A DNA stretch of 64,000 nucleotides, taken from assembly GCA_036768485.1 (NCBI GenBank), contig JAVLUZ010000735.1, positions 124,001 to 188,000 on the forward strand. Direction: 5' to 3'. Below, piece after piece: positions 1 to 10,594 of this stretch. Each line of letters starts with the position of its first letter. Positions within the stretch are counted from its first letter, which is position 1. The stretch is from Mermis nigrescens (Eukaryota; Nematoda; Enoplea; Mermithida; Mermithidae). The notes under the pieces were generated by a model, which saw only the letters and a list, made by a program, of their open reading frames with translations, was not told the origin of the DNA and ran no database searches. A program made the position numbers and the translations under genes.

Positions 1-173
1 AATAGATGATGCAAGCCGTTTCAGGTGTTGGCAATGATTGATATATGGACCTAATTGTTTAGGCAAGAGTTTTCCAATTTTGGGCTGAATTACTGCTTTA
101 TTGTTGAGATATACAATGTCATTGACTGCAAATTTACTTTCACGCGCTGATTTATCATACTGCTTTTTCTGAG
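1..173 (-). pseudogene. Ty3/Gypsy-type integrase C-terminal fragment
   Basis: Read on the minus strand, this end of the window is an open frame running off position 1. It includes KSARESKFAVNDIVYL and GKLLPKQLGPY, the small basic domain at the C-terminus of Ty3/Gypsy integrases (a V-x-D-x-V-Y-L strand followed by a K-L-x-P-x-x-x-G-P-Y motif). Known integrases of this class carry an HHCC zinc finger and a DDE core upstream; neither is present here. The gag-protease relic at 363-3900 has the same orientation, so this is probably the 3' part of one element that lost RT, RNase H and the integrase core in between. That link is inferred. Confidence 0.6.
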
Positions 174-362
174 GTACTTAATCTCACAAGGGGTTAAGTA
201 AGTAAGTTTCACTAGGTGCGCGCAGTAGAGGGCCGGGGCTATCTTGACAGGCCGGGCCTTACCCCCCAAGTCGTCTTTTGTGCGAGCGCGTGAGCTTTAA
301 GTTTTGGGCATAGTAAGCCCGTGAACGTAGCAGCCAGCTACATTTACAAATATGATGTTTCA
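174..362. other. non-coding junction between integrase tail and protease relic
   Basis: About 190 bp with no coding frame that continues either neighbour. It joins a protease/RT-leader frame directly to an integrase tail, so about 2 kb of pol is missing here. It contains a GC-rich stretch near 215-300 and no recognisable LTR. I read it as a deletion scar or a small unrelated insert. Confidence 0.4.
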
Positions 363-1740
363 TCAAGGGGGTACATCCGAGAGGTTCATTTTTAATGCAA
401 AAATTGAGTCGTATTTTAAGCAAAGCTCACAAATTTGTTGCTGTTGTCGAGAATCAACAGCGGAGCCGTTTAGAGCTTTATTTATTGATGCAAAAAGTTC
501 CGGTGTCCTATCATCAAAATTTGAGACATGTGACACAACTTTGGCATCGGAGGTTAAAGAACCTATTATTTCACCAGAGTCAATGCGAATTGGTGCTTTA
601 GAGATGTTACAAACGCGAACAGGTATAATAGGTTGTGAAGCATCGGCAATAGACGGAGCAACAAAAAGTGAAGTTTTTTCCATAAAGTCGGGATTTGGTT
701 CAAATAATGCGAAATCAAAATTGCAAGAGCCGTGACTTATATAGCCCGGTGTAATTAATTTGTGCCTAGGTTGTATTATAACAGGCTCAGGTAACGAAAC
801 ATGCACGCACACAACACCAGCGGTAGTCGTGTTAAGTTTCGCGTGAAATTGCAATTTTTCGTATGATGATAGTAGATTAATTTTTATGCCATTTATGAAA
901 GCACAACGCTCAATAGGATTAACCCACATGAGTGCGGATTCACAAAAATCATATCCCAAGAGCATGTCTTCCGGCAAATGATCAATTATAGATACTGAGG
1001 TAGAAATAGATTGTTCCGCAATAGTTAAAGTCATATTTACTTTATAACAAACTACTGCGGTGATTTCGCCTACGCCATGGACAACTTGTGAGACTTGTTT
1101 AGGTGGTAAGTTAAAACCTAGACGTAAGAATGCAGATGTGGTCTTCATGGTGACCTGTGATCCCGTATCTATGAGAGCGGGTACATCAATGCCATGAACT
1201 TTAACAAGAATAGTGGGTAAATTTGTCCCAGCATGGCTTATGATAGGAATCTTAGGGTCTATGATTCTAGTTGGAGGTAAATTTAGTTTTTCATAAGTCG
1301 CGAGACAACGCTGTAAACGTTCGTACTCTTCAAGAAATTCTTGCGACGTGAAAAAGTTAGAATGCGCGCTAGTTTCTGGCCCATTCGCAGTCACCGTGTT
1401 TACATCATGAGGAGATGTAAGGGTTGGCTGCGGTGGGGGCGCATTTATGGTGGGTTGGTTATCTGCGGTATATGTGACGTATGGATGATTAAAATTGTTG
1501 TTGCTGCGGTAATTGGAGTTATAGTATGTGCCGCGCTGTTCCTTTGGGAATTGCACAAAAGGTGCGGCTTGTCGCGGTTGATTATTATAACGATTATCAT
1601 AACGCGAATTTTGATAATTAGCACGCGAATTCTTGTAATAATCATTACGATTTTGCCTATAATTCGATTGTGCTTGCTTAGGTTCAAAGCGGTTATCATT
1701 ATTTGCATAGTTAGATGAACGATGTTGACTAGAGTTACGA
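363..1740 (-). pseudogene. Gypsy-type retropepsin and start of pol
   Basis: The minus-strand frame begins in an Asn/Gln/Arg-rich linker, passes through an aspartic protease and ends just inside the leader of reverse transcriptase. The catalytic motif is intact: PALIDTGSQVTM, with D-T-G-S at residues 130-133 counted from position 1556, followed by the usual hydrophobic LLGYDF flap region. After the protease it reads PELFASINKALNG and YDSIFALK, which match the RT leader of the second relic at 6234-6881, then stops. The open frame extends upstream of 1556 without a break, so gag and pol were probably one reading frame. The loss of frame at about 363 and the missing RT mark it as dead. Confidence 0.75.
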
Positions 1741-2695
1741 TATCGTGATTGAGATCAATGTCTATTTTGCAAATTTGATCGCGATGGCAAACAATTTTGG
1801 CGCAAAAAAGAACGCAATTGGCTGCGATTGCGAGCCATGGAGTTGTTATTTCGATCAGGTTGGGTATTATAATAGCGTTATTAGATGCTTCTTGCCTCTG
1901 ACGCGTAAAACATTCCTCATAGATATGACCTATGTGCTTGAAAGAGGTACAATATTTACGAGAAGAACTTTCTGGCTTTTCAGCACGCGATGAGCGGTGA
2001 ACCGTTCTATGACGCGAACGATCGGAATCATTTTGGTTTGACGCGCGAGGAGTATCTTTAGGTACTGCGCTGCCTACGGGAGCAGCTGTTACCAATACGT
2101 ATGGTGTTACTGCTTTTTTCTCCTCAAATTCCTCATTAGCAAATTCAGCGCTTAGTGCATTATCCAAAAATTCCGCTAATGATGCTCTAGGCTTTTTGTG
2201 ATATGCCTCTTTTGAAATATGCGGTAATAAACCTTCTTTTAATTGATGACGCATCAAATTATTGAAATGGTGCGAGTCAACTTCAAGATAAGGGTCAGAT
2301 TTTATTAATTCTTCGTGAAGTGAAAGATAATAAGCTTTAACCGATTTGTTAGGCTGCTGTTTATGTGCCAAAAAACGATTAAAGAGCGCGCCAATGTCCA
2401 TTGGACAAAATTCGGCTATTAGCGATTGTTTCGTTTTCGAATAAGATTGTTTTAAATCAGCAGGTAACAAATGGTATAAACGAGAAGCATAGGGATCTAG
2501 GAATCCAGTCATAAATTTCAGACGATCAGCTTTGTCGATATGATAGGTATTGGCAAGTGATTCAAATTCTGCAAAATATGCTTTTATAACTGTTTTATCG
2601 CCATCAAATAATTTCTTATTTGCAATTGCAATTTGCATTTGTTTTAAGAATGGTCCGCGATTCAAGGAATCAGCAAGATGCGATTTACCCCGCAA
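1741..2695 (-). pseudogene. Gypsy-type gag, capsid part
   Basis: This is a minus-strand frame with a retrotransposon gag signature: helical capsid-like sequence with KAYFAEFESLAN, FMTGFLDPYASRLYHLL and LIAEFCPMDIGALFNRFLAHKQQPNKSVKAY split across it, then an Arg/Ser-rich linker and one zinc knuckle. The knuckle reads YCTSFKHIGHIYEEC. Spacing is C-x2-?-x4-H-x4-C, but the second cysteine is Phe, so it cannot bind zinc normally. Downstream of the knuckle the frame slips: the Asn-rich linker that belongs before the protease is in another frame. An in-frame stop or slip near 2700 separates it from the N-terminal part. Confidence 0.7.
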
Positions 2696-2731
2696 GCCTT
2701 CAGATGAAGAATCTGAACTATAACAATGACG

Positions 2732-3903
2732 TCATCGGCGCGATCTACTTCTGCGACGCGAACGACGACTGCGCGGGCGATCATTGCTATTTGATGAACT
2801 TTCGTCGGAAAATTTTGCATGCCTTCTCCTACTAGATGATTCAGGGAGAGGCGCAGATTCATTTTGCAAATTTGCAGGTTCGTTATTAATGCCAGATAAA
2901 TTTATCTCTACAGGTTGCATTTCGATATTAGAAGAATGCAAAATAGGGTTATTAGGTGGTATTTCCACATCCACAGCATTAGGTACATAATTATTTGGAA
3001 AAATTTCTCCTTATAGTGGAAAATACTGCAGCGGTGGTGGATTCAATTGCTGCTGCGAGTTCGCATTCGAGGAATTAGGTACAAAAGAAGGCGCATTATG
3101 ATTTAAAGACAGCAACGGCCGAGATCGCGACGTCTGCGAAATTGGTACCGACGGCTGCGAAATCGTAATTATATTTTCCGAAAACCCGAGTTTTGCACTG
3201 ATTGCAAACCTGTGTTTGAAGGATTTTGTGATAAATTAGATAACTCAGGCGCGCGGTTCGTACCACTTTGAGTGATATTTTCGGGAACAGTTTCCGAAGG
3301 TGAGCGTGAATTAGATGCGCTGTTGCCAGTGGACAACAATGAAGATGCACGATGCGTACTTTGTGCACAATTCTGCACTTTGCGCATTAAATTCAGAAAA
3401 ATTTGCGCTATCAATTGGGTGGTTAACGCGCTCAGGTGGATGATTTTCCATGCGATTCAAAACTGGTTGGGGTTTAAGCATAGTGCTTAGCTCCAGACGC
3501 AGTTTACACATTTCATCCGCATTTTCCTTTTTATCTTGATTTATGCGCGTAGAAAGGTCCAAAAATTGCAAATGAATAGCTTGTAGCGCTTTTAGAATAA
3601 GATCATTAGTCACATTAGCACTAGCACAATCTTCGTCGGCATTTCTGCTATGACTATGATTACTCTCTACATCAGAATCGGGATTTTTGCGCTCCAAACT
3701 GGTTTTGGGTTGAATTGCTGTATTAAGAGTAGTCATATTATCAATCATTGTATTATTTGATGAATTATCAATTTTAGGATCCGATCTAGTTAGTAAAGTT
3801 TGATTAATGTGTGCTTGCATGGTAGTCAATAACAGTTCATCTTCAGACTGTGTATTGCTCTGCGGCATTTAGTGATGCGGGTAATTGATCATTATTCGCC
3901 ATT
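2732..3903 (-). pseudogene. Gypsy-type gag, N-terminal part, frame-broken
   Basis: Two minus-strand frames precede the capsid relic. The first (from about 3868) is acidic and Asn/Ser-rich with ESNHSHSRNADEDCASANV. The second (2974-2732) ends in an Arg/Ser tract, SRRSRRRSRSRR. A plausible original start is the ATG at 3901-3903 (MANNDQLPAS...), which is out of frame with the rest after about 14 codons. The composition fits the unstructured N-terminal region and basic linker of a gag polyprotein. I assign it by position and orientation next to the capsid relic, not by a family motif of its own. Confidence 0.5.
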
Positions 3904-6159
3904 TATCCGAGAGCTCTTTCACTAAATCTTTTCGGAGGTTACAGTAACCCCTTATTTCTTATTTACTGTAAGTCGCTAGATCTCACTTTAGCTACATAGC
4001 AAAGAAGGGTTTTTCAATAACATTTTTGCGGCATAATTTATTCTTGTCTTCCAACAGATCAATTAACTTGCTGATAAAAATCGCTTATTCATTTTAACCT
4101 GAGTCGACACTTTAAAAGCAATCTACTGAGATGTTAAGAAACGCCGCAAGCTCCCGCATAGCTCAGTGGTAAAACCTCTTGCTTGCAGCCAAAGCAACCC
4201 AGGTTCGATTCCAGCCGATAGCTTTTTGTTTAACACACTTACTGTAGTATGTCCCAGCACTGATTAAATGCCTAAATCAAATTTATTTGGGCGTATTAGT
4301 GCATTAAAAATGGAAGAATTCTAGCCACTCGCCCTCACTGAGCTGATCTGCTGAAGTACAGTAATTTGTCTTGTTTAGCTTACTGTAGCCCTTTAAAGAA
4401 TTGACTAAAAAGCTCTCGAATAAATGAAACAGACTATAGTTACGTCTTTCTTATTTGTGTCATTACCGTAAAATTACTCGCGCTATTAGAGTCAACAGGC
4501 GTGTTGGGTAATTGGCGAGATGAAATAGGTGGCGTAGAAGGTTTTTTCAATTTAGCGGGCGGTGTCCGCAAAACATTTTTTCCTGCCATTTCTAGGTATC
4601 AAAAACGTCGAAAAATATGACCTTCGGTGAAATAAATTTCAGTACGTCGAAATTTTGCCCAAAATAAATGTTTCGAATTTGGCCTTTGTCGATCCAAAAA
4701 CAGGTTTCTTCACGTGAAAAGTATTTGCTTACATGTAGTAAGATATACCTGACGTGAAATGATCGAAAACAGGTAGGACTAAGCCTAAAGCGCAAGAAAA
4801 TGTACGTGGTTGGAAACAGAAGTAGGTAAAAACCTAAGTGGCGAAATTTTGTCGTTAAGAGAGAAAAATGATAAGTCGTCGCCTGAGGGTCGACGTTTAT
4901 AGAAAAATGCGAGCGTGATAGCTGCCTTCGTTGATGAGGATCCGACGGAAATAGAAAAATAAACGATGACTTTACCACGATACACAAAATCTTTAACACG
5001 GACACTTACTTAAATTGCGCACTGCCTCGATCGCGGTCGATACAACAACAAGGGTGAACAAAATGTTACACATATTTAGATGGCCAAAATAATGATTTTT
5101 GGATTGAAAAATAATTTTACGATGATTGATCAGTTTGGCTGTAGCTAGCAGCCTAAAAGAGGGACGATCCAGTGTAAATACATGGCCGCCCTATATCTAC
5201 AAAGAATCAACATAGGATGGGTGTATTTGCCTTTCGAGACTTACTTAGGTACTTAGGTACTTAGATCTGCACTTAGCGCTGGCCCCGATCGCTTAGCCTG
5301 GGATCGCTTCGATCTTTGGACCCTTACTGACCTTACGGCTTCAATCCCCTTGGTCCTAATATTGCTGACCGCTTCTTGTCGGGTGATCTCAGCAGCTACG
5401 CCCTAAGACCTAAGGCTACCTACCTAATTCTCGGAATTGCGCGGAGGTTAGTTGACCTATCTCAAAGCTCAAGTTGATTGTTTAGCTTATTTTCTAGATT
5501 CGATTCCAACAGAAATGTTTTTGGTTCCTAATGTGTATAGCACAATGAGGTTTGAAAACAACACCAACGAGCTCTATACTGATAAATCATCCTTAAAAAT
5601 TAAATAATGATTTTGACCGATTTTAGGTTTGAAAAAAGAATTAAAACTTTTGAACGAAATAAGTAATCATATGGAATTTACCTATCCGTCCACTCAGAGT
5701 CCCAGAATCCTCGACGTTGGGAAGCTCCGACCTTACCCTTGGTATATCCAAAACCCCTGGGTAGGTTTTCTAATTTATTCAAATGCTAAATACACGGCCT
5801 AGCTGCCGGACAACAAACAACGCAAAAAGAAAAAGAAATGTACGCAACTATACAAGCGTAGCACTGCCAACAAGACTAACTCAGATGGCCATGTAGGACC
5901 ATTACAGTAAATGTAATTAACGTCAAAATAACATAATACTGGAATTCTTTTAAATCACAACGAATGTTCTAGAGTACAATAAGCGGTAATGCATGAAACA
6001 GTTATTATTATCATATACTTAACTCTATGTTACCGGACAAGTATCTTATTGTTTTTTATTATTGAAAATTGGGGAAATAGTGGGAAGACTGAAGGCATAG
6101 CCCACAGTGCACTATCGTAGATAGCTACTAGTATTGGCTATGCAAGTGGCTACCGCGAA
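3904..6159. other. non-coding stretch between two Gypsy relics
   Basis: About 2.2 kb with no convincing gene. The longest frame (minus strand, around 4592-5005) is phenylalanine/serine-rich without a motif and looks accidental. The region should hold the 5' LTR and leader of the first relic, but I could not see a matching repeat pair. A tRNA-like sequence lies at 4150-4222. A short direct repeat of TTAGGTAC occurs at about 5243-5270. Confidence 0.5.
4150..4222 (+). pseudogene. degenerate tRNA-like sequence (Ala-TGC-like)
   Basis: Both internal Pol III promoter boxes are intact: box A TAGCTCAGTGG and box B GGTTCGATTCC, at tRNA-like spacing, with a T run (4223-4227) just after that could terminate transcription. 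The anticodon arm has a 5-bp TTGCT/AGCAA stem, but the loop is 9 nt instead of 7, around TGCAGCC. The 3' half of the T stem (CCAGC) no longer pairs with CCAGG, and the D stem is broken. It could be a dead tRNA gene or the head of a tRNA-derived SINE. No SINE body was identified. Confidence 0.5.
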
Positions 6160-6881
6160 CTGCTAAGGCAAGTTCTGCCAAAACGTGTAACTCTCGTAGT
6201 TACAATATCGTCGATGTAAACTAGGCACTTGTTTTAGTTTAGTCCTGCTAGAACTAATTCCATTAGGCGCTGAAAATCTGCTGGCGCATTTTTGAGACCA
6301 AAAGGTAGCACGTTGAATTTGTACTGACCGACAGGGCAAATGAAAGCTGTTTTCTCCCATGATTCTTTATCTAACGGGATTTGCCAATAACCTGATTTGA
6401 GATCTAGCGTAGAAAAGTACGCTGACGATCCAATAGCATCAAAATAATCTTTGATTTGAGGTAACGGATACACTTGGGTCTTGGTCACTTCATTTAGGCG
6501 ACGATAGTCTACAACTGGATGCAAAGAACCATCCTTTTTACCGATTAGGAATAACGGACTAGCCCATGGGCTTGTAGTTGGACGAATCACTTTATCAGCT
6601 AGCATTTTGTCGATAACTGCTTGCATCGCTTTTCGACGCGAATGTTCGACGAGATATGTTTTTCCTGTGATAGGCGGACTATCACCTGTATTGATATGAT
6701 GCTTTAGGAGTGGCGTTCGGCCTAGGGGTTCTCCTTTCAGGGCGAAAATTGAGGAGTAACGCTGGCACAGATCACGAACCTGCTGTTGCTGATGGGCATT
6801 TATTGCCGAACCATTTAAGGCTTTGTTGATTGATGCAAAAAGTTCGGGCGCTCTATCGTCCGATAGGGCAACATGAGACAC
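6160..6881 (-). pseudogene. Ty3/Gypsy reverse transcriptase, truncated
   Basis: The minus-strand frame covers the N-terminal half of a Gypsy RT in the expected order: leader PELFASINKALNG, then VIRPTTSPWASPLFLIGKKDG, VVDYRRLNEVTKTQVYPLP, FSTLDLKSGYWQIPL, KTAFICPVGQYKFNVLPFGLKNAPADFQRLM. A stop after LAGLN interrupts it, but the same strand then gives VYIDDIV, the Y-x-D-D active-site box, at about 6195-6215, before similarity ends near 6160. The thumb, RNase H and integrase are absent. The leader is similar to the end of the protease relic at 363-1556, so the two are copies of related elements. Confidence 0.85.
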
Positions 6882-6952
6882 GATTTCAGCTTCTGGTCGT
6901 TAAAGAACCTATGAATTCTCCGATATCTATGGTGATAGGTGATTTAGACGTA

Positions 6953-8022
6953 TTACAGACGCCGAAGTGGAAAAACAGGAACTGATGTGTCCATGATAGC
7001 TGGTGCGACAAACAGTGATTTGCTTAGCATGAAATCATTATCAGGTTCAAAAAGAGAAATTTCAGCATTGAATTCACCACAACAAACAAATCCGGGCGTC
7101 ATAACTTCGTGACGCGGTTGAATGACAATTGATTCGGTAACAGTTACGCGAGCACAAACTGGACACGCGGTTTGCGTATCAGGGTTTACGCGTAAATGTT
7201 TTTTGTCATTTGCGGATAGTAATTCGACACAAAAGCCATTGGCAAAAGCACAATCTTCGACTGTGTTAACAAAGAGTAAAGCTTGTTTGCAAAAATCGAA
7301 GCCTAGAAGCAAATTGTCTGGTAAGTCATCGATGACTAAGACAACAGCCGGAGTGGTTTGTTCTGCGACTGTGATATGCATGATAAAGGTGAAACGCATG
7401 GTTGCTGTCATTTTGCCAATTCCGTGAACAACATAGCGCTGCTTGCTTCGGTGGCAATTTGAAACCTAAGCGCAGGAAAGCGCTTGTGGTCATCATTGTG
7501 ACTTGCAATCCTGTGTCAATTAATGCAGGGAGCTTTATTCCATTGATTTCCGCTAATATTGTAGGCAAATTTGTAAATGCATGGCTAACAACGGTTTTAT
7601 TAGCTGCATCCTGAGTTTTGACCTGCGAGTTTAGCTTTTCGTAGACTGCTAAACGTTTCTGTAAGCGATGATATTCTTTGAGAAAAGCTTGAGATGCAAA
7701 AAGCTGTTCCGAATTTTCGGAAGTCGAGACAGACGAATTTACGACGTTTTCATTATTAGATGACGATTGGGTCGGTTGAGGTGGGGGAAACGTAACAGTG
7801 GGTGTGGAAGATAACGCAATACGTAACTGCCAGGGGTTAGACGCATAGGTTGCTGCGGAAACTGTCGTATACGCCGCGATTCTCTTCTCCACTCCGCGCT
7901 CGCGTCTGCATTAAGCGCTGAATAGCGCCCATTTTCCTATCCCGGATTTTTATTGAAAATATGTGTGGGTAAGGAAATGAAGATATGATAATTTTTGAAG
8001 GGAAGGTGGTCCTGGGCGACAC
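6953..8022 (-). pseudogene. Gypsy-type protease, second copy, frameshifted
   Basis: Two overlapping minus-strand frames together cover the protease. 7892-7326 holds FLKEYHRLQKRLAVYEKLN and PALIDTGLQVTMMTTSAFLRLGF; 7411-6953 continues with LLLGFDFCKQALLFVN and the linker toward RT. The catalytic triplet reads D-T-G followed by Leu, where the copy at 363-1556 has Ser. A frame slip falls near 7410-7430, just after LPPKQ. The short N-terminal frame up to 8022 (MGAIQRLMQTRARSGEE) belongs to the Arg-rich linker. The gag capsid is missing, so this relic is truncated at both ends (about 6160 and 8030). Confidence 0.8.
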
Positions 8023-8029
8023 ACTATAG

Positions 8030-8751
8030 CGTTGCGCTTAGTGGTCGCGTACGTGCAAATGGAAATTAAGCACGAATTGAGCATCTGGGCAAAACAGTCA
8101 TGGGAATGTAGGTGACAACGCGGCACAAAACGAATGGAATTTCGTGTTGAACCAACGCGGCGAAAACGGGGTGTAGAGCCATCTCTACAATAATACCCTA
8201 TTTCTTATAAGTTTGTGGTTTCCTCTTAATCCACATGAGTCGGCTACTAGAGCATATTTGAGTTTTAGGCGATTTTTATTCCGCTCAAAGACTTGCAATG
8301 CTTTATAATACTCCTACCGCTAATAACGCTTTTATAGTCGTGATTCTTTTGAAAACGTGCAGCCCAATATAGTATTAAACTATGGTTTCGTGAAATATAG
8401 GTGCTGACTTCAACGAGAAACAAAAATCGGGTTTTACAGTAATAACGGTGCGTGATTTCATGCAGCAGGTTAAGAGACACAACGGGTATCTACTGTTCCA
8501 CATAACGATGCGTTTTCTTGAGGATTTACGTTTTATGGTAAGTACTGATCAATTCAACGCATTGAAGAAAGTAGCTGGTTAGCTGATGGTGATAATTATT
8601 ACATAAAACTGTGATGTCAGTGCTCTGCTGATCTCCATGTTGGATGATCTGTCTTAATTAGCTTTTATGTTGTTTACTGTAATTTCACGGAGAAAAGAAA
8701 CAATTGATGGATGAATTAGAAAGCATTGACTCAATCAAAATCGATCGGTTG
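8030..8751. other. unassigned non-coding stretch
   Basis: About 700 bp left of the CAGGAGAAT hAT. The ATCGGTTG at its right edge (8744-8751) is the left target-site duplication of that element. No coding frame, TIR or tandem repeat was recognised. Confidence 0.5.
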
Positions 8752-9110
8752 CAGGGTTGTCCAGGTGCAGGAGAATTCTCCTGAATTCAGGAGAATCTAA
8801 AATTTTCAGGAGCAGGAGCAGGAGAATGGGCTTTGCAGGAGAAATTTCAGGAGAAGTTGTAAACATGCAGGAGAATGCAGGAGAATTTTTAAAATGTCAG
8901 GAGAATTCAGTGGAATCCTGAAATTCTAGGAGAATTCAGGAGAATTTTCAAAACTAAAACAGCAAGTTATAATGATTATCATACATTAAGCAAAGTTCTC
9001 AAACTGTTCGTTTTACTGATAGATGTCGTCAGTCTGCTATACGGAATTTTATACCATCATTATCGATTGGCGGGCGAATTCTAGAATAGCTCCATGTTCG
9101 CAGATTTCAA

Positions 9111-9300
9111 AAAACAGCGTTTTTATGCGATTTCAAGCAGGTATCTTTAACATAAAAAGTTGAAAAAACAGACGGAAAAGCCTTTGATTGCAAAAAAAAA
9201 TTTACAATAAAATTTTATTTCCTCATTTATCATTTCCGTCTGTTTTTTCAACTTTTATATTCAAAGACTCCTACTTGAATTCGCATTAAAACGCTATTCT
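9111..9300. repeat. inverted repeat hairpin at the 3' edge of the Merlin relic
   Basis: Arms at about 9111-9180 and 9228-9298 are near-perfect reverse complements of each other. Both contain AAAAAGTTGAAAAAACAGAC on their own strand and a shared outer part around CGTTTTWATGCGA, separated by about 45 bp of A/T. The right arm overlaps the end of the Merlin transposase frame, so one arm is a copy of the element's 3' region turned back on itself. It could be the Merlin end with a foldback duplication. Confidence 0.6.
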
Positions 9301-9586
9301 CACCTTAATCAACGTCTTCACTATCGCTTGAATCGTATTCGGTAATTGGACTTCTCGTTTCTTCAAGGGGTCGTACAATCGGGCTGCCAACTTCAAAAAT
9401 TCCACCGTACGGTCGAGTTTACACTCTTGACACTTCTTCAAGAACATGTATTTAGCCAGGTTGCCGGGAATATGCGACTTTTTGCGGTTCGAGAATGTGC
9501 ACACTGCCTTTGCCGCTCTCCAGGTTGACTATCGCATTCGTTTGGGCGCCCGTCTCTTTATCTTTGAACATTATGCTGTGGTTTAC
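9286..9586 (-). pseudogene. Merlin transposase, C-terminal exon
   Basis: Minus strand. It starts after a splice acceptor (GCAG just upstream of 9586) with VNHSIMFKDKETGAQTNAI, matching the Merlin/IS1016 motif V-N-H-S ... G-x-x-T-N-x-I that carries the third catalytic acid. The canonical I-E is I-V here, so the catalytic Glu appears lost. After about 30 codons the frame slips into KKSHIPGNLAKYMFLKKCQ, which fits the family's C-terminal L-x-E-Y-M-W-like tail. The donor exon is at 10218-10594. A substitution at the active site plus a frameshift indicates a dead copy. Confidence 0.75.
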
Positions 9587-10217
9587 CTGCATGAAAGGAC
9601 TAATTAGGTATTTTAGGGCTCTGTGCATCGTGCATCTTCAGATTGGTGCCAGGGGATGATCTAAGCTTAAGAAAAGATGGGGCAAAAATTGCTCTGCTCG
9701 CTTCGCTCGCTCCGCAACTTCGCCCCCATTTGTCTCAGGCTTACATCATCCCCTGGCACCAATGTGAAGGCACATACTAAGCCTAAGCCTAAAAAATAAA
9801 TATTAGAAGAGACATAGGAAGAATATGACGCTAGCACCCTTATTTGTCGCATTATATGTAATTATAGAAAACAATATAAAAAAACTTGCTAGAAATATGA
9901 AATTTTTTAAAGTTTTTTCGTAATTTCGAACAGCTTTCCACGTCTTTTTCTTTTTTCTCCTTCATTATATGTAATCAAAAAAGAATGATAACCGGATGGT
10001 TTGCACGACTTAATAATTATATTTACTGAAGTATAATTTCTTAATTATATGGAATCCTTCTCTTTCTAACTAACCTCACTAAAAAGTATAAAAAAGTATA
10101 ATTTCTTAATTATATGGAATCCTTCCCTTTGTAACTAACCCTAACAATAAAGTATGATGACCGGATGGTTTGCCTGACTTAATTATTATAATTACTGAAG
10201 TATAATTTCATACTCAC
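9587..10217 (-). other. intron of the Merlin relic with short duplications
   Basis: On the minus strand a GTGAGT donor follows HLK at 10218/10217, and an acceptor ends at 9587. The phase is compatible with joining HLK to VNHS. The intron holds a repeat (about 9690-9785) with GCTTCGCTCGCTCCGCAA and CTGGCACCAATGTGAA, also present at 21325-21405. It also holds two short direct duplications: ATTTCTTAATTATATGGAAT at about 10035 and 10100, and GACCGGATGGTTTGC at about 9988 and 10158. Confidence 0.6.
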
Positions 10218-10594
10218 TTTTAAATGTTGATATCCGTGCTGATCCAGGCAGTCGTATGCCTTCCAGCAGTCGCTTATTATCGTCGTTCCGGGCAAGACCC
10301 ACTCCTTTATAATAGGAATCAGCTCTGACGAACTTCGCTGATTTACTGCAACGAGAAACACTCGCCCAGTGCCTCGCTCGAATCCTCTGAATACCCACTG
10401 CCCATCAACGGAATGCCCCTTGTTGTACTTGCGTTTGCCAAACTTGGATTCATCGATTTCGACGATCTGACCTGGGCCTCCAATCTTTCCCGGATTCTTG
10501 AGCAAAGTTTATAATAACACTTCTCGACAAAACGTCGCCCAATCCACTAGAGTCGTAGCCGCTAGTCTAAGCTGAACTGCGATTAGGTCTAATC
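10218..10594 (-). pseudogene. Merlin transposase, DDE catalytic exon
   Basis: The minus-strand frame reads TTLVDWATFCREV, then KIGGPGQIVEIDESKFGKRK, GQWVFRGFERGTGRVFLV, ELIPIIKEWVLPGTTIISDC and WKAYDCLDQHGYQHLK. This is the ISXO2/IS1016-like DDE core of Merlin DNA transposons: first Asp in IDESKFG, second in SDCWKAY. An in-frame stop lies between CREVLL and LLKNPG. The upstream end is cut by the hAT at 10595, and the coding sequence resumes at 13202 after the TSD. The Merlin gene can be followed in three pieces from 14823 down to 9286. Confidence 0.88.

Noticed and set aside
4592..5005. 137-codon minus-strand frame
   Set aside because: Phe/Ser-rich, no motif, and no relation to the Gypsy frames on either side; probably chance.
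5241..5270. Telomere-like TTAGGTAC repeats
   Set aside because: Only three imperfect units; not a telomeric repeat.
8760..8950. CRISPR-like regular repeat CAGGAGAAT
   Set aside because: Units are short, unevenly spaced and without spacers, and they sit just inside a hAT terminus in eukaryotic DNA.
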